In this document: in pieces, positions 1 through 10,571 of the stretch
How the letters are laid out: the number at the start of each line of letters is the position of its first letter
How positions within the stretch are numbered: the stretch's first letter is position 1
Origin: Bolinopsis microptera
Lineage: Eukaryota > Ctenophora > Tentaculata > Lobata > Bolinopsidae
Assembly (NCBI RefSeq): GCF_026151205.1
Contig: NC_087078.1
Span: 60,001-124,000, forward strand
Length of the DNA stretch: 64,000 nucleotides
Reading direction: 5' to 3'
The notes under the pieces: model-generated
The model's database searches: none
The model's input: only the letters and a program-made list of their open reading frames with translations
What the model was told of the DNA's origin: nothing
Program-made: the position numbers and the translations under genes

Positions 1-60
1 ATAAGGAAATTTCCACATGTTAGGTAGACTACAGGAAGCAGCTACAGAAGCGAACCAGAA

Positions 61-200
61 TGTAAGTTTACCAGCCCACCTATCCCGACTTTTCACCTGG
101 GAAACAGTTGCTAGGTTACAGTTGCTAGGTTACACCTGGGAAAAGAATGTAAGTTTACCAGCCCACCTATCCCGACTTTTCACCTGGGAAGAGAGCGAAA
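61..200. repeat. Direct repeat holding an inverted copy of the 14-bp array edge
   Basis: A segment of about 45 bp (GTAAGTTTACCAGCCCACC and following) occurs twice, at about 62-104 and 147-190. Between the copies lies CAGTTGCTAGGTTACA, the reverse complement of the unit of the large satellite at 3423-5282, next to the TTTCACCTGGGAA sequence that borders that array at 5283-5302. It is therefore a short inverted copy of the array junction. No gene is supported here; in the minus-strand gene this stretch would be intron. Confidence 0.75.
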
Positions 201-341
201 TGTAAAAAGAAATAACTCTACTCATGTGTAAATGTAGTAACTGAAAAGTGAAATTTATTAACTTATTATTGTAACATCTGGTCAAGTGTAACTTTATTGC
301 TGATTAAGAAAGCAAAGATTAAGAAAGCAAAGTTAACTCAC

Positions 342-1029
342 GTCAACAACAGCTGGCAGCTCAAGAGGAGGTAGATTCTCAATAACCGGCAGATTGTCCA
401 GTGAGAATGGGGACCTAGCGGGGGAAGGGGGCTCTGGTGAAGGAGTACTCATTTTAGGAGGAGGAGTAGGTGGGGGTGTAGCTGGTTTAGGGGGAGTAGC
501 TGGTTTAGGGGGAGGGCTAGCTGGTTTAGGGGGAGGGCTAGCTGGTTTAGGGGGAGGGCTAGCTGGTTTAGGGGGAGGCGGTGTGGGGGTTCGGGTTTTT
601 GGGGGAGGTGGTGTAGGGGTCCTTGGTTTCACTGGAGGCGGTGTAACCGGCTTTGGAGGCGGTGGAGTTGGTTTCGGAGGTGGTGGAGTTGAGGGTTTCG
701 GAGGCGGTGTAGTTGAGGGTTTTGGTGTTACTTGAGTTTCCTGGTCCACAAGACACGGTGCAGTCGATGTTGCGGGAGCACTTGTTCTACTACTGCTCGA
801 GCTACTACTACTGCTGCTGCTGGAGCTGCTGCTGGAGCTACTACTACTACTACTGCTGCTGCTGTTGCTCGAAGATTGTTCTGCGCTTGTCTTTTCGGTC
901 TTTGTCCGGGAGCTTTTAGACCTTGAACTTTTAGATCTAGAACTTTTAGATCTAGAACTTTTAGATCTAGAACTTTTAGATCTAGATGTTTTCTCCTCGC
1001 TGCTGGAACTACTAGAACTGTCAGAAGAA
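342..1029 (-). CDS. Exon 2 of a minus-strand gene: Ser/Arg-Lys-, poly-Ser- and Pro-rich protein (partial)
   Basis: Open frame of about 229 codons. In order it encodes an acidic Ser-rich start (SSDSSSSSSSEE), six S-R-S/T-K type repeats from a 15-bp minisatellite, a poly-Ser block of about 30 residues, a long Pro-rich part made of PPPKP repeats, and a less biased hydrophobic tail (DNLPVIENLPPLELPAVVD). The tail runs straight into GAC|GTGAGT, a strong 5' splice site (intron from 341 downward), so the protein continues in exons left of the window. The acceptor is inferred at GGGCAG|T (1029) or GACAG|T (1017). Both take the frame in phase 2, matching exon 1 at 5732-5790. A Met codon at 1037-1035 is an alternative start. 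The composition suggests a disordered, SR-like or extracellular mucin/Pro-rich protein; I do not recognise a family. The opposite-strand Gly-rich frames are shadows. Confidence 0.55.
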
Positions 1030-1039
1030 CTGCCCATGA

Positions 1040-2670
1040 AACACCCGTATTTTCACAGAGCGTATTTACAGAGCAAACGTAGACAATATTCAAATGTACA
1101 GGAAAGAAAACCGTGTGTTTACAGTTGTTGCCATGGTAACAATGTTTACACATCAAGATGGTTAGATGAGAGAGTGTAAGCTAAAAGATAATTACGTTTT
1201 TATCTTATACTTTTATCAAAATGTTCCCTGGAGTCTGCAGACTTCATGGAAAGTGGCCCATATCCAGAAAGTTTTATATTTCCTCCCAGATGAGTTTTTT
1301 TCTAAATTCTGTGGCCCGCACGCTTCGCTCGCAAGTTTGGGGAGGGGGCTGTTGGCGAGCAAGCTGTGGCAGGGGTCTGGGGGCGCAGCCCCCAGCAGGG
1401 TCCAGGGGCGAAGCCCCTTGGCGGGGGCTGGAATTTTTTTGCGAAATAGGGTGTTTTAGACGGCATTTGGCATTAAAGAAATTTGTAGGACAGCAATAAA
1501 CTGGGATTGAAAAGAATCAAGTACTCACGTAAATTTGATAACTTCACAACAGCAATCTGCATTCTCCAATCAGAATATTTCACTGTGTTCCAAAACTGAC
1601 AGGATGTTCCTCTTTGATTTTTATACAATCGAAACATTTTCTTCAAAAATTTCCTCAATTAATTTGTCTTCATTCCAAAAAAATATTTCGAAATTTAGGA
1701 GTAACTTCTCAAAAATTTCCTCTTTTTCTCCCGTTTTTCCTCCCAAAAAAAAATTTCCTCCCAGGATGCCTGGCAAGATGGCGTGTTTCTGGATGTGGGG
1801 AAAGTGGACACGTGGACACCCTGCATGAGCTGTGTCGGTCATGTTACCATGGCAACAGAAAGTTGTTTCGGTAATAATCATGTGACGATCCAACTATATT
1901 CCTAATGGGTACAGTTTAGGGTTAGTATAACAGATAAGATAGGCAACTATATAATTTGTCCTAACCTAGAAGATGATGAACACGTGTTTTTTTAATATCC
2001 ACCAGCGGGCGTTGTTTCAAGCTTCACAGTTTCCACCATTCATAGCATCGATTTCGGACTTGAGTTGCAAATTTACCAGAAAATCCTGTTGCTAAACAGG
2101 GCAAAATTACTGGTTAGAACACAGTAGGGTGACTCACAAAAAACCGGTATCAAAAATGTGTCAGCTTATTGTTCCATGTAAACTACACTGTTACTATGGT
2201 TACTATGTTCCATGTAAACGATCAAAATGCAGGCACTCACCACGAATGTGAGTGTACGCATCTATTACAGCTATACTACTATTACATAATTACAAGGACA
2301 GATTCTAAAAATAGGCTAAGTTTCTACTCGGAACACAATATTATAACAACAAGCGAAAATCCGGCCTAAATATAAAAAACAAATTCAGCATTCGTATTAC
2401 ATATTAACCGAATTGATGAACAGTTAACGAAATGTTAATCGCTTAATATCATCGACGCAGATTAAAAACTGCGTATCTCATGAATCAATCCAGACAAGGA
2501 GTCGCCAAGAATCTCTGTTGCCATGGTAACACGTCAAATGTACATTGCACAATGAGAATTGAGAATTAATCAGTGTGGCCGATCAAACAATCAATTCAGC
2601 TCAAACTATTTGCAAAAAGAGGTGCTCGCCATGAATAGTCAACTGTATTTAAACTGACTGTAATACAAAT
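1040..2670. other. No gene; probable intron with short palindromes and a GC-rich hairpin cluster
   Basis: Mostly AT-rich unique sequence. It contains scattered copies of the palindrome core CCATGG flanked by GTTAC/GTAAC or GCAAC (around 1131, 1849, 2202, 2520) and a GC-rich hairpin patch listed separately. A possible minus-strand exon (1529-1591, donor AC|GTGAGT) is discussed under rejected items because its phase does not fit. Confidence 0.6.
1316..1432. repeat. GC-rich hairpin cluster, likely part of a dispersed element
   Basis: In AT-rich surroundings this patch is strongly G+C rich and holds two consecutive perfect hairpins: CTGGGGGCGCAGCCCCCAG near 1378-1396 and AGGGGCGAAGCCCCT near 1404-1418. 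The flanking CTTCGCTCGCAAG and TGGCGAGCAAGC add a weaker pairing. GC-rich short-hairpin strings of this form are known as dispersed repeats in several eukaryotes. No ends or target duplication were identified. Confidence 0.55.
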
Positions 2671-2675
2671 TGTAA

Positions 2676-2726
2676 GGGAGCAGTACTCTAGAGCGGGGGA
2701 CTCCAGAGTTCGCGAGTACTGCTCCC
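2676..2726. repeat. 51-bp near-perfect hairpin
   Basis: GGGAGCAGTACT at 2676-2687 pairs perfectly with AGTACTGCTCCC at 2715-2726. An inner stem, ACTCTAGAG against CTCCAGAGT with one mismatch, overlaps the outer arm, leaving a small loop. It could be a cruciform, a structured transcript or the remnant of a foldback element. Confidence 0.7.
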
Positions 2727-2924
2727 AAATTTTAGAACTACACAGTCCGTCTCACTCTAAATACCTTAGGTGGCATATTTTTTACAAATCAACAGACTGT
2801 AGTATAACCTGGCGGTTCAAATATCTATCCCCAGATTTTCCACCATCATTATATATTATGATAATAATATAATGTAGCAATAATTACAACTTTACAAAAC
2901 ATCAGCCCCAATTCAGCACCCTCA

Positions 2925-3422
2925 GGGTCGTACGAGACACGACAGAGTTTCCTGGCTCCTTAGCACATGTTTATTTAACTGTACATTTTATCTTCTATAA
3001 GATAGGTAATCATAAGAAATGATAAGCTCAGGACACGGTTCGTGCGCGCGTTGTGATTGGTCGTTACCATGGCAACACTGCGATTGGTCGGCCTAGCGTC
3101 ACGTGATAAGAAGAAACTTCACTGATTGGTCAATGGTCTGCTCATAACGTTACCATGGTGATCGAGGCGTCTGCCTGTTATCCATAATAGCACAGCCCTA
3201 TTACGTTTCTGTTTTTATCTCTTGACAAATACGATGTGCCCTTCCTTTTTGCTCCGTTTTACCGTTGTCTGCTGAAATCGGATTTAATTTATTTCATCCC
3301 TTCCGTTTACTGTTTACAGAAAAACAGACTGGATGTCTGCTACATAACAGTATGTTTTGCGCTTTTCATTTTATTGTGCTAAATTATGGTTTGCAGGATC
3401 ATGTAATTCAAGTTATTAAGGT
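2925..3422 (+). repeat. Dispersed element P, copy 1 (promoter-like part and start of exon-like core)
   Basis: This shares blocks in the same order with 11945-12232 and 14195-14640: CCCTCAGGGTCG, then GATTGGTCGGCCTAGCGTCACGTGA, then GAGGCGTCTGCCTG, then TTTAATTTATTTCATCCC, a pyrimidine-rich stretch, and GCAGGATCATGTAATTCAAG. Three inverted CCAAT boxes (ATTGG at about 3056, 3083 and 3124) and a CACGTG E-box at 3100-3105 give it the look of a promoter. The exon-like core starts after TTTGCAG near 3400 and is broken by the 14-bp satellite. Its downstream part (CTCCAGCTGAAGAA) resumes at about 5303 and ends at a GTAGG donor-like site near 5363. Confidence 0.6.
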
Positions 3423-5282
3423 GTAACCTAGCAACTGTAACCTAGCAACTGTAACCTAGCAACTGTAACCTAGCAACTGTAACCTAGCAACTGTAATCTA
3501 GCAACTGTAACTTAGCAACTGTAACCTAGCAACTGTAACCTAGCAACTGTAACCTAGCAACTGTAACCTAGCAACTGTAACCTAGCAACTGTAACCTAGC
3601 AACTGTAACCTAGCAACTGTAACCTAGCAACTGTAACCTAGCAACTGTAACCTAGCAACTGTAACCTAGCAACTGTAACCTAGCAACTGTAACCTAGCAA
3701 CTGTAACCTAGCAACTGTAACCTAGCAACTGTAACCTAGCAACTGTAACCTAGCAACTGTAACCTAGCAACTGTAACCTAGCAACTGTAACCTAGCAACT
3801 GTAACCTAGCAACTGTAACCTAGCAACTGTAACCTAGCAACTGTAACCTAGCAACTGTAACCTAGCAACTGTAACCTAGCAACTGTAACCTAGCAACTGT
3901 AACCTAGCAACTGTAACCTAGCAACTGTAACCTAGCAACTGTAACCTAGCAACTGTAACCTAGCAACTGTAACCTAGCAACTGTAACCTAGCAACTGTAA
4001 CCTAGCAACTGTAACCTAGCAACTGTAACCTAGCAACTGTAACCTAGCAACTGTAACCTAGCAACTGTAACCTAGCAACTGTAACCTAGCAACTGTAACC
4101 TAGCAACTGTAACCTAGCAACTGTAACCTAGCAACTGTAACCTAGCAACTGTAACCTAGCAACTGTAACCTAGCAACTGTAACCTAGCAACTGTAACCTA
4201 GCAACTGTAACCTAGCAACTGTAACCTAGCAACTGTAACCTAGCAACTGTAACCTAGCAACTGTAACCTAGCAACTGTAACCTAGCAACTGTAACCTAGC
4301 AACTGTAACCTAGCAACTGTAACCTAGCAACTGTAACCTAGCAACTGTAACCTAGCAACTGTAACCTAGCAACTGTAACCTAGCAACTGTAACCTAGCAA
4401 CTGTAACCTAGCAACTGTAACCTAGCAACTGTAACCTAGCAACTGTAACCTAGCAACTGTAACCTAGCAACTGTAACCTAGCAACTGTAACCTAGCAACT
4501 GTAACCTAGCAACTGTAACCTAGCAACTGTAACCTAGCAACTGTAACCTAGCAACTGTAACCTAGCAACTGTAACCTAGCAACTGTAACCTAGCAACTGT
4601 AACCTAGCAACTGTAACCTAGCAACTGTAACCTAGCAACTGTAACCTAGCAACTGTAACCTAGCAACTGTAACCTAGCAACTGTAACCTAGCAACTGTAA
4701 CCTAGCAACTGTAACCTAGCAACTGTAACCTAGCAACTGTAACCTAGCAACTGTAACCTAGCAACTGTAACCTAGCAACTGTAACCTAGCAACTGTAACC
4801 TAGCAACTGTAACCTAGCAACTGTAACCTAGCAACTGTAACCTAGCAACTGTAACCTAGCAACTGTAACCTAGCAACTGTAACCTAGCAACTGTAACCTA
4901 GCAACTGTAACCTAGCAACTGTAACCTAGCAACTGTAACCTAGCAACTGTAACCTAGCAACTGTAACCTAGCAACTGTAACCTAGCAACTGTAACCTAGC
5001 AACTGTAACCTAGCAACTGCAACCTAGCAACTGCAACCTAGCAACTGCAACCTAGCAACTGCAACCTAGCAACTGCAACCTAGCAACTGCAACCTAGCAA
5101 CTGCAACCTAGCAACTGCAACCTAGCAACTGCAACCTAGCAACTGCAACCTAGCAACTGTAACCTAGCAACTGTAACCTAGCAACTGTAACCTAGCAACT
5201 GTAACCTAGCAACTGTAACCTAGCAACTGTAACCTAGCAACTGTAACCTAGCAACTGTAACCTAGCAACTGTAACCTAGCAC
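3423..5282. repeat. 14-bp satellite array, about 133 copies
   Basis: Near-perfect head-to-tail repeat of TGTAACCTAGCAAC. A block of about eleven copies at roughly 5015-5155 shares a T-to-C change (CTGCAACC), and single variants sit near 3495 and 3509. The array interrupts the exon-like core of element P and lies in the inferred first intron of the minus-strand gene. The high homogeneity indicates recent expansion. Confidence 0.97.
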
Positions 5283-5371
5283 CTGTTTCCCAGGTGAAAA
5301 GTCTCCAGCTGAAGAATAATATCCACTCATGCAACATACCTAATCAACAATCATCGTAATAAGGTAGGATC

Positions 5372-5465
5372 TTATAAGTTTAATGTGCTTCTTATAATTT
5401 GTATTGTCTCTGTCTCTGCCCCTGTCTGCGCTTCTTATAATTTGTATTGTCTCTGTCTCTGTCAC
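5372..5465. repeat. Short tandem duplication (about 45 bp, two copies)
   Basis: CTTCTTATAATTTGTATTG followed by TCTCTGTCTCTG occurs twice, at about 5389 and 5430. The rest of 5300-5725 is AT-rich with no supported gene; it would be intron of the minus-strand gene. Confidence 0.7.
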
Positions 5466-5731
5466 TGTGCGTCTTTTGTTTAGGAATTAAACGCAAGTCG
5501 GCAAGTTCGTAGCAACTTGAAAAGTGAAAACGTTAGCTTAAATTTTATCATCATAATATTTTATAGTTAATGTTTTCACCGAACATGTCGTTCTTAAATT
5601 TGCAGCCGTAATTCATTACAAGTATTTGTGAAGGAGCAAGTATTACAAGTACAAGAAGCAGTGAATAAATTAATCAATATATTGCTGTCAGTAAAGAAAA
5701 CCAATTAGCTGGCTATTAATATTATACTTAC

Positions 5732-5790
5732 TCGTCGTTAAGGCTGTCGATGAACTGGTCCAACATGTTCAAGTGGCTTGCACCCGGCAT
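5732..5790 (-). CDS. Exon 1 (first coding exon) of the minus-strand Ser/Pro-rich gene
   Basis: Reading leftward from ATG at 5790-5788 (context CAAGATGCC), the 59-bp exon encodes 19 residues, MPGASHLNMLDQFIDSLND, plus two bases (GA). It stops at a consensus donor GA|GTAAGTAT (GT at 5731-5730). Phase 2 matches the acceptor at 1029 or 1017, giving ...NDD-SSDSSS... without a stop. The 8-bp satellite abuts the exon on its 5' side and would be 5'UTR or promoter. The product's function is unknown. The support is a good start context, a perfect donor and phase agreement, not homology. Confidence 0.5.
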
Positions 5791-5792
5791 CT

Positions 5793-6262
5793 TGTAGTGT
5801 AGTAGTGTAGTAGTGTAGTAGTGTAGTAGTGTAGTAGTGTAGTAGTGTAGTAGTGTAGTAGTGTAGTAGTGTAGTAGTGTAGTAGTGTAGTAGTGTAGTA
5901 GTGTAGTAGTGTAGTAGTGTAGTAGTGTAGTAGTGTAGTAGTGTAGTAGTGTAGTAGTGTAGTAGTGTAGTAGTGTAGTAGTGTAGTAGTGTAGTAGTGT
6001 AGTAGTGTAGTAGTGTAGTAGTGTAGTAGTGTAGTAGTGTAGTAGTGTAGTAGTGTAGTAGTGTAGTAGTGTAGTAGTGTAGTAGTGTAGTAGTGTAGTA
6101 GTGTAGTAGTGTAGTAGTGTAGTAGTGTAGTAGTGTAGTAGTGTAGTAGTGTAGTAGTGTAGTAGTGTAGTAGTGTAGTAGTGTAGTAGTGTAGTAGTGT
6201 AGTAGTGTAGTAGTGTAGTAGTGTAGTAGTGTAGTAGTGTAGTAGTGTAGTAGTGTAGTAGT
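5793..6262. repeat. 8-bp satellite (TAGTGTAG)n, about 58 copies
   Basis: Almost perfect head-to-tail 8-mer. The long minus-strand frame through it (His-Tyr-Tyr-Thr repeats) is a by-product of the unit. The array ends four bases upstream of the inferred ATG of the minus-strand gene. Confidence 0.97.
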
Positions 6263-6282
6263 ATCTTGGATCATATGGTTTC

Positions 6283-7548
6283 GGCTCTATACGGCCTCTA
6301 TAATACGGCCTCTATAATACGGCCTCTATACGGACATTATACGGCCACTATACGGCCTCTATACGGCGTTTATATGGCCTCTATACGGCTACTTTATGGC
6401 CACTACACGGCCTCTATACGGCCTGTATACGGCCTGTATACGGCCTCTATACGGCCTCTATACGGCCTTTATATGGCCTCTATACGGCCACTTTATGGCC
6501 ACTATACGGCCTCTATACGGCCATAATACGGCCTCTATACGGCCACTATACGGCCTCTATACGGCCATTATACGGCCACTATAATACAGCCTCTATACGG
6601 CCTCTATACGGCCATTATACAGCCTGTATACGGCCTCTATACGGCCACTATAATACGGCGTTTATATGGCCTCTATACGGCTACTTTATGGCCACTACAC
6701 GGCCTCTATACGGCCTGCATACGGCCTCTATACGGCCTCTATACGGCCTGTATACGGCCTCTATACGGCCTCTATACGGCCACTATACGGCCTCTATACG
6801 GCCTCTATACGGCCACTACACGGCCTCTATACGGCCTGCATACGGCCTCTATACGGCCTCTATATGGCCACTATACGGCCTCTATACACTATACAGCCTC
6901 TATACGGCATTTACATGGCCTCTATACGGCCACTATACGGCCACTATACGGCCATTATACGGCCTCTATACGGCCACTATACGGCCTCTATACGGCCTCT
7001 ATACGGCCACTATACGGCCTCTATACGGCCTCTATATGGCCTCTATACGGCCTCTATATGGCCACTATACGGCCTCTATACACTATACAGCCTCTATACG
7101 GCATTTATATGGCCTCTATACGGCCACTTCATGGCTACTGTACGGCCTCTATTTTACGGCCTCTATACGGCCACTATACGGCCTCTATAATACGGCCACT
7201 ATACGGCCTCTAAATGGCCTCTTTACGGCCTCTATAATACGGCCTTTATATGGCCTCTATACAGCCACTATATGGCCCCTACACGGCCACTATGCGGCCT
7301 CTATTATACGGCCTCTATTCGGCCTCTATACGGCCATTATACGGCCTCTATACTATACGGCCAACATATGGCCTCTATATGGCCACTTTATGGCCACTAT
7401 ACGGCCTCTATACGGCTTCTTTATGGCCTCTATACGGCCATTATACGGCCTCTATACGGCCACTATACGGCCTTTATATGACCTCTATACGGCCACTTCA
7501 TGGCCACTATACGGCCTCTATTATACGGCCTCTATACGGCCTCTCTAC
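6283..7548 (+). repeat. 11-bp satellite, block 1 (CTATACGGCCT)n
   Basis: About 115 variant units of CTATACGGCC plus T or A, with frequent variants (TTTATATGGCC, ATAATACGGCC, CTACACGGCC). Longer segments recur within it, for example TATACACTATACAGCCTC followed by TATACGGCATTTA near 6885 and 7078, indicating higher-order duplication. The same satellite recurs at 26862-27296, 28486-28722, 28842-29180 and 31336-31380. Confidence 0.95.
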
Positions 7549-7551
7549 GGA

Positions 7552-7660
7552 TTATGGCCAAACAAAAGGAAATGATATTAATTTGAAGAACCGTCCGCAA
7601 TTGAAAATTGATACCGAGAATGAAATCGGTCGCTCGAGCCTTTCCCATTTAATATGCAGT
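7552..7660 (-). mobile_element. Truncated copy of the MITE at 26592-26809
   Basis: The reverse complement matches the core of the 26.6-kb MITE: CGAGCGACCGATTTCATTC, TCGGTATCAATTT, GGACGGTT and ATTCAAATTAATATCATTTC are shared with few differences. In both places this unit borders an 11-bp satellite block. Confidence 0.75.
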
Positions 7661-7661
7661 A

Positions 7662-8678
7662 CCTTATCGGACCGTATTTGGACGGACATTACTTGAACGC
7701 TGGAGGCCCTAGCGTTCATCTTAATGTCCGTTCAAATAAAGTCCGTTCAATTAATGTCCGTCCAAGTTAAAGTCCGTTGAAATTTTTTCAAACATTTTTC
7801 CATTTCGAACTTTTTGTCCAGAATATGACAACTATGAGAACTTTATTGTGCCGTAATATATTAAGTTAACGACGGAAAGGTTCTCCAATTGGTCTGCCGG
7901 AGGCACAGAAAACTCTACTAGTATATGATGTTTTCAAGGGTCACTTGGCGGAAAAAGTCAACGAAATTATGGCACTCAACAACATGAGCTAGTCCCCGCC
8001 AACATGACAAAATTGTTCCAGCCTCTAGATATTACGGTAAATCGTGCTGCCAAGAACATTGTCCGACGTTGTTATAGTTCATATTACTGAGGGGAGGTAA
8101 TGAAACAGTGCTAGGAAAGCTCCACGTGATGTTAAGGTTAACCTAAAGTTGTCTAAGATAAAACCACTTTACGCCGAATGGCTGGTAAAAGTTAACACTG
8201 AAATGCTGGACCGGGGTAGTTTTATAAAAAAAGGTTTCCATATAGCTAGAATGTTAAGGTTAACCTAAAGTTGTCTAAGATAAAACCACTTCACGCCGAA
8301 TGGCTGGTAAAAGTTAACACTGAAATGCAGGACCGGGGTAGTTTGATAAAAAAAGGTTTCCATATAGCTAGAAATCACTGATGCTTGTTTAAGCATGGAC
8401 TATTTCATGCACGAAAACTCATTTGATGAAGATTATATGTGATATTAGACACTGATCATGTACACATATTTTAACATTTTCATTGCTCGATGACTGCTTT
8501 TCTTACTTACTGTATAAAAAATGGATTTAAAAATCATTTGCTGAAATTAAAAAAACGTCAAAAAATTGAAAAAAATTCGGATTTTTGATGGTTTTGAATG
8601 CCTTCGAGCGTTCATATTAATGTCCGTTCATAATTATGTCCGTTCATGTAATGTCCGTCCAAATAAGGTCCGATAAGG
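7662..8678. mobile_element. Non-autonomous TIR transposon, 1.0 kb, TA-flanked
   Basis: The left end CCTTATCGGACC, GTATTTGGACGGACATTAC and TTGAACG is mirrored at the right end (8632-8678) with few mismatches. Both ends are flanked by TA, which fits a TA target duplication. Subterminal copies of TGTCCGTTCA occur on both sides. Inside there is a 122-bp direct duplication (8131-8252 and 8253-8373) and no coding frame. TA duplication suggests Tc1/mariner-like mobilisation, but the terminal sequence is not diagnostic. Confidence 0.7.
8131..8373. repeat. 122-bp tandem duplication inside the TIR transposon
   Basis: GTTAAGGTTAACCTAAAG through CATATAGCTAGAA is repeated head to tail with about three substitutions and a different last base. 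Confidence 0.85.
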
Positions 8679-8679
8679 T

Positions 8680-9570
8680 AATCTGCAGTATGCATTTAAT
8701 CTGTATTATAATAATATGGGCTACCGGGATTCGGCTCTGAAATTTACTTTAACTTATTACCTTATTGACGATCGAATGACTCACATTTTAACTTGAGAAG
8801 ACAACAGATTAACAGAATAAAAGTAGTTAAGTCTTTAAGTGTTTGTATATCAAGAGAAAAAGCTGAAACTTGCACAATAATTGGAATACAGTGAACTTTA
8901 ACTTGTACTCCTCCACGATACTGCTGAGGGACGGAATAGAAAATAAGGGGCGGCGTTATGTGTGTTATAATTAAGTAATTAGCATTGCACTAACGCAGAT
9001 CAGAAACAGCTCTATCGACACACACAAATTCCGCGTACACATTTCACAGTGTTATTATACGTCAGTTTGAATCCGTGCACACTCGCCGGTATAGCGCGCC
9101 ACCTTATTGGCCACCAAGCAACACGTGAACTGAGAAGCTCTGCTATTGGCTGGATCGACAACTGCTCAGGATTACCATGGTTACCGCGTGTTGTATGTGA
9201 GATTGGTACCTTTTTACCGTTCCGCTGACTTTATTAAGGACTTTAATAAGGTGCACTTTCTGCTCGCTTATCACGTTCTGCAACAAAACTTCCTTTTTAT
9301 TTCGTTATTTTATTATTTTACCTCTTTATACCTTTATACTTAATCAGTTAATTTGACTTAATGCTACTGGTGAAATCAAGTTTCTACATCAGTATATTAA
9401 CTGTATATCAACTATTGTTCGTATATCCACATTAAATATTTGAATTATCTTTATCAATTACTATATTACTAAATTGTGCCTTTCGTGTCTCAGCCTGATT
9501 TCCTTTTAATTATAGCTATTTAATTTTGACTTATTATATACGCTAATCTAACTGCGTATAATGCGATGTA
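8680..9570. other. No gene recognised; CCAAT/E-box patch
   Basis: AT-rich intergenic sequence. Around 9095-9185 it carries TTATTGGCC, ACACGTGAAC, CTATTGGCTGG and a CCATGGTTACC palindrome core, a composition like the promoter part of element P but without clear alignment to it. The 65-codon frame at 9146-9343 has no recognisable features. Confidence 0.4.
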
Positions 9571-9574
9571 AATT

Positions 9575-9840
9575 GATACAATAATCACACGAGGCGAAGC
9601 CGAGTTCGATTATTCCAGTTATTTCACGAGGTGCAACCGAGTGCAATAACTGGTGTAATCGTATTATACAGCCCCCTCCCTGACACGCAGTTAGATTCGC
9701 GTATATCTCCACGCTTCTGGTGTTATATAATCGGTGCGATTAGTTTATAATCGCACGGACTGTGTAGTGTGTAGTTAGTTGCTCTAAAAACAGTGAGATT
9801 ATAAACTAATCGCACTGTTTTGAGAGCACTGAGCAACTCA
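9575..9840. repeat. Cluster of inverted repeats
   Basis: CGAGGCGAAGCCGAG near 9592 and CGAGGTGCAACCGAG near 9638 sit in TTATT/AATAA-rich arms that can pair (TTATTCCAGTTATTTC, ACTGGTGTAATCG). Further on, GTGCGATTAGTTTATAATCGCAC (about 9734-9756) is a near-perfect palindrome, matched again by AGATTATAAACTAATCGCACT near 9797. It is probably one or two decayed foldback elements; ends are not defined. Confidence 0.5.
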
Positions 9841-10033
9841 AAGAACAGCGCGCTTCAACCCTCCACTTCAACCCGAAACCTCCTCCGAGAAACGAAGTGA
9901 CGTCATCCGCCGACTCTCTCTCAGTTGTACAATCTAGTAGCTCCACAAAACTGTCTGATAACAATCTCAACAGAGGGTCAAATACAGATAAGAAAACTTA
10001 AATAGGATAACCGTCCGATGCTAATTGCTCCTG

Positions 10034-10064
10034 TTATGTGATTGGTCGGATCTGAGTCACGTGA
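10034..10064. promoter_or_regulatory. CCAAT box plus E-box pair
   Basis: GATTGGTCGG at 10040 is followed by GTCACGTGAC at 10056-10065. The same order of motifs occurs in element P copies at 3082-3106 and 12083-12105. Whether it drives transcription is inference only. Confidence 0.35.
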
Positions 10065-10571
10065 CATAACTTATCGATTGCTATTGGCCGCTAGGATGGG
10101 ATGGACCAAGAATCGGCCCGTCCCTATTATCTGCAGTTGTGATGATTGTTTGAACGTTTGCTTGCCTGCTGTGGATTTTCAAACCACCCAAGTATCACCC
10201 GTTAAATCACCTATGAAAGCTATTAATATATCACAGTATCTTTCAGAAAATCAGTGCAACTAGTTTTGTAATCGCACTCCCTGGAAAAAACCGGTGCAAT
10301 TATGAAAAAAATAAGTGGCCGTCAAATAGGTCAAAAGTGGAGTTATAATACATACTACTGAGTATTTTGAAGAGTCCGTAGTTATGAATAATTTAAGTGC
10401 TGTTGAAATATTGTTAGTAACCAAGCATGCTTTGTCGTGTTTATTAAGTTCATAAAGTCGAAATCAATTAATTGTTAACGGGGTAGCCGGTACCTAGTTT
10501 TATTGAAAAATCCCTTAATTTCCAACCTCCTTATTATTTCTCCCAAGCTATACTTGATAGTACTAATTATA

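Noticed and set aside
1473-1658. Possible minus-strand exon 1529-1591 (acceptor CCTGTCAG, donor AC|GTGAGT) encoding FWNTVKYSDWRMQIAVVKLS
   Set aside because: The splice signals look good, but its phase (entry and exit) does not fit between the exon at 5732-5790 and the Ser/Pro exon without a stop. No homology was recognised.
5738-6274. Long minus-strand frame of His-Tyr-Tyr-Thr repeats
   Set aside because: Produced solely by the 8-bp satellite; the real coding signal is in another frame (exon 5732-5790).
6266-7696. Long plus-strand frames rich in Tyr-Gly-Leu-Tyr-Thr-Ala
   Set aside because: The 11-bp satellite is open in several frames at once; composition and overlap mark them as by-products.
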